This document shows, piece by piece, positions 5,890-7,201 of a stretch of 7,201 nt of DNA. Within the stretch, counting starts at the first letter, position 1, and each line of letters begins with the position of its first letter. The notes beneath the pieces were generated by a model. The model was given only the letters and a program-made list of their open reading frames with translations. It did no database searches and was not told the DNA's origin. The translations under genes and the position numbers were made by a program. Source of the stretch: Bacteroidota bacterium (GTDB lineage Bacteria; Bacteroidota; Bacteroidia; CAMBQF01); NCBI GenBank assembly GCA_027483285.1, contig JAIXUZ010000047.1, positions 1 to 7,201 of the forward strand. Reading direction: 5' to 3'.

Positions 5890-5897
5890 CAAAGTTA
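5890..5897 (-). promoter_or_regulatory. Candidate -7 promoter element of the desaturase-family gene
   Basis: TAACTTTG, followed by CAGC, on the minus strand is a perfect TAnnTTTG match, 23 nt before the ATG at 5866. The upstream T-rich run (complement of about 5910-5918) stands where the -33 element should be but does not contain TTTG. Confidence 0.5.
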
Positions 5898-6034
5898 AGT
5901 CAGTATCTATTTAAAAAATATGACCGTTGTTTGTTTTTATAAGGGTGTTTTTACCTGATAAAAGTGACTATAGCTAAAGGCTTGTAAGCCAAAAGAGGTA
6001 ACACTCCACACAGGCATAATCCTTTACACATAAG

Positions 6035-6071
6035 CAAATTACCCCGGTTACTTTTGTAGCAGGGTAATTTG
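6035..6071. other. Stem-loop just after the collagen-like gene
   Basis: CAAATTACCC (6035-6044) and GGGTAATTTG (6062-6071) are perfect 10-bp inverted arms. In the 17-nt loop, TAC-TTTT-GTA can form a small inner hairpin. It starts 12 nt after the stop codon of the minus-strand collagen-like gene, the place for a terminator or 3'-end stabiliser, but no T-run follows on either strand, so a classical intrinsic terminator is not supported. The loop also holds TACTTTTG (6049-6056), a plus-strand match to the -7 promoter pattern. The rest of the 5898-6082 gap holds only a short GGCTTGTAAGCC palindrome (5979-5990). Confidence 0.55.
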
Positions 6072-6082
6072 TTATTATACGT

Positions 6083-7201
6083 TTAGAATATTACCCACGA
6101 GGTTCCATTAAAATAAGCCATTTGGTTTAAGGTGGTATCGTAAACCATCAAGCCTGTTGCTGGCGATGCAATTGCCAATCGCTCTGTAGTACTCATTCGT
6201 GGGGGTAAAAAACCTTGTGTTGTACTCGATAACTCTAGTTTTGCACTTGAAACAGGTGCTGCAGTCCCTATGCCTACGTTGCCTGTGCCTGCGGTATTTC
6301 TGATCCGCATCCTTTCTATGTTCTGTGTGCGGAATACAAGGTCTTGCGCATCGCGGGTTCCAACAAAGTTAATAGCCGGAGATGTTGATGCATTCCCTAA
6401 AGTAGTCCAGAGATTGGAGGTAGATGACGTAGTACTTGGTATATCAGTAACAATTTGTATTTGTCCCGCGGTAGTAATATTGACAGCGGTTATAAGCCAT
6501 GATGGTCCTGTCGGTCCTGTTGGTCCTGTGCCTCCGGAGCCTGTAGGTCCGGTAATGCCAACCCCTGTCGGTCCTGTTGGCCCAACACCTCCTGAGCCTG
6601 TTGGGCCCGTTACTCCCACGCCTGTCGGCCCCGTTATGCCTATTCCTGTTGGTCCAGTTACTCCTGCTAAACCTGTCGGTCCTGTTACCCCGGCTCCGGT
6701 AGGCCCTGTTGCACCTGCTAAACCATTTGTACCTGATGGTCCTGTAGGACCTGTTACTCCTGCCAAACCATTAGAACCTGATGGTCCAGTAGGGCCAGTA
6801 ACACCAACCCCAGTAGGGCCAGTTGCGCCCGCTAAACCATTTGAACCTGATGGTCCGGTCGGACCTGTTATACCAACACCCGTCGGGCCTGTTGCCCCTG
6901 CTAAACCATTAGAACCTGATGGTCCAGTAGGACCAGTAACACCAACACCTGTAGGTCCAGTCACACCAACCCCAGTCGGGCCGGTTGTGCCGACGCCTGT
7001 AGGACCAGTTGCCCCTGCTAAACCATTAGAACCTGATGGTCCGGTCGGACCTGTTATACCAACACCTGTTGGGCCAGTTGCTCCGACGCCTGTTGGGCCT
7101 GTTGCACCGACGCCTGTAGGACCAGTTGCACCTGCTAAACCATTAGAACCTGATGGTCCGGTCGGACCAGTTACACCAACACCCGTCGGGCCTGTTGCCC
7201 C
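6083..7201 (-). CDS. Collagen-like repeat protein with NVGIGT-type C-terminal module, 5' end missing
   Basis: The frame is open to the right edge, giving 372 codons plus the TAA stop; no start is visible, and the in-frame GTG at 6964 is just a repeat valine. Visible residues 1-234 are Gly-X-Y-like repeats rich in GPT, GAT, GVT, GPS, GSN and GLA. Residues 235-372 are a non-repetitive module containing FVGTRDAQDLVFRTQNIERM (279-298), TGNVGIGTAAP (306-316), LELSSTTQGFLPPRMSTTER (322-341) and a final YFNGTSWVIF. Such modules recur at the ends of large Bacteroidota surface and tail-fibre-like proteins, where they probably help trimer assembly; that role is inference. No type IX secretion sorting domain or membrane anchor is seen at the C-terminus, and any signal peptide lies outside the window. 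Likely an extracellular fibrous protein; ligand and function unknown. Confidence 0.88.
   Translation of the reverse strand, partial: GATGPTGVGVTGPTGPSGSNGLAGATGPTGVGATGPTGVGATGPTGVGITGPTGPSGSNGLAGATGPTGVGTTGPTGVGVTGPTGVGVTGPTGPSGSNGLAGATGPTGVGITGPTGPSGSNGLAGATGPTGVGVTGPTGPSGSNGLAGVTGPTGPSGTNGLAGATGPTGAGVTGPTGLAGVTGPTGIGITGPTGVGVTGPTGSGGVGPTGPTGVGITGPTGSGGTGPTGPTGPSWLITAVNITTAGQIQIVTDIPSTTSSTSNLWTTLGNASTSPAINFVGTRDAQDLVFRTQNIERMRIRNTAGTGNVGIGTAAPVSSAKLELSSTTQGFLPPRMSTTERLAIASPATGLMVYDTTLNQMAYFNGTSWVIF
6500..7201 (-). repeat. Collagen-like coding repeat array with mixed unit lengths
   Basis: The array encodes about 234 residues and continues past the edge. Using the conserved GLA-encoding GCTAAACC/GCCAAACC landmark at 7134, 7017, 6900, 6831, 6762, 6717 and 6666, the spacings are 117, 117, 69, 69, 45 and 51 bp, all multiples of three. 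The larger units are built from GPT-GV-GxT blocks plus a constant GPT-GPS-GSN-GLA cassette. Copies differ mainly at third codon positions. Confidence 0.92.

Noticed and set aside
5979..5990. GGCTTGTAAGCC palindrome as terminator
   Set aside because: The loop would be only 2-4 nt and at most three T residues follow on the minus strand; too weak to call.
6062..6096. GGGTAAT/ATTACCC inverted repeat across the collagen-like stop codon
   Set aside because: Only 7 bp with a 21-nt loop, and its left arm is better explained by the 10-bp stem at 6035-6071.
6962..6964. GTG at 6964 as the start of the collagen-like gene
   Set aside because: The same frame continues upstream with the same repeats to the window edge, so this is an internal valine codon.
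6500..7201. CRISPR-like array
   Set aside because: Repeats are coding in one continuous frame, of unequal length and without unique spacers; they encode Gly-rich triplets.

Overview
The window reads as chromosomal DNA of a Bacteroidota species. Evidence: promoter-like sites match the Bacteroidota pattern (TTTG about 20 nt upstream of TAnnTTTG), strong Shine-Dalgarno sequences are absent, and several proteins are of types common in that phylum, notably a C-terminal module with NVGIGT and GFLPPRM motifs. A Sphingobacteriales/Chitinophagales-like lineage is plausible but cannot be fixed from this sequence.

Layout: (i) 1-3217, minus strand, is a drug-efflux locus read right to left. It encodes a TetR regulator, a TolC-type outer-membrane channel, an EmrA-type periplasmic adaptor and the first 21 codons of what is probably its DHA2/EmrB-type MFS pump. 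Two near-identical promoter/operator modules, one before tetR and one before the channel gene, share the same internal spacing, so the TetR protein probably represses both itself and the pump. (ii) 3407-4123, plus strand, is rsmI, the 16S rRNA 2'-O-methyltransferase, divergent from the efflux locus. (iii) 4141-4873, minus strand, is a tightly coupled pair of small membrane proteins: a conserved single-pass protein of unknown function, then a 69-residue PLDc_N-like two-helix protein. (iv) 4970-5866, minus strand, encodes a sterol desaturase/fatty acid hydroxylase superfamily membrane enzyme with all its histidine motifs, closest in pattern to alkylglycerol monooxygenase. (v) 6083 to the right edge, minus strand, is the 3' part of a gene for a collagen-like repeat protein with a 138-residue C-terminal module. 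Its start lies beyond the window.

How the parts work together: the efflux genes form a self-contained inner-membrane/periplasm/outer-membrane export machine with its own ligand-responsive repressor. The other genes look independently transcribed, and candidate promoters were found for most of them. No mobile element, CRISPR array, tRNA or rRNA was seen. The most unusual content is the duplicated operator/promoter geometry with start codons almost on top of the -7 element, and the collagen-like tract, whose Gly-X-Y triplets are broken 15 times by a Gly-X dipeptide. I did not find convincing evidence of a wholly new biological system.
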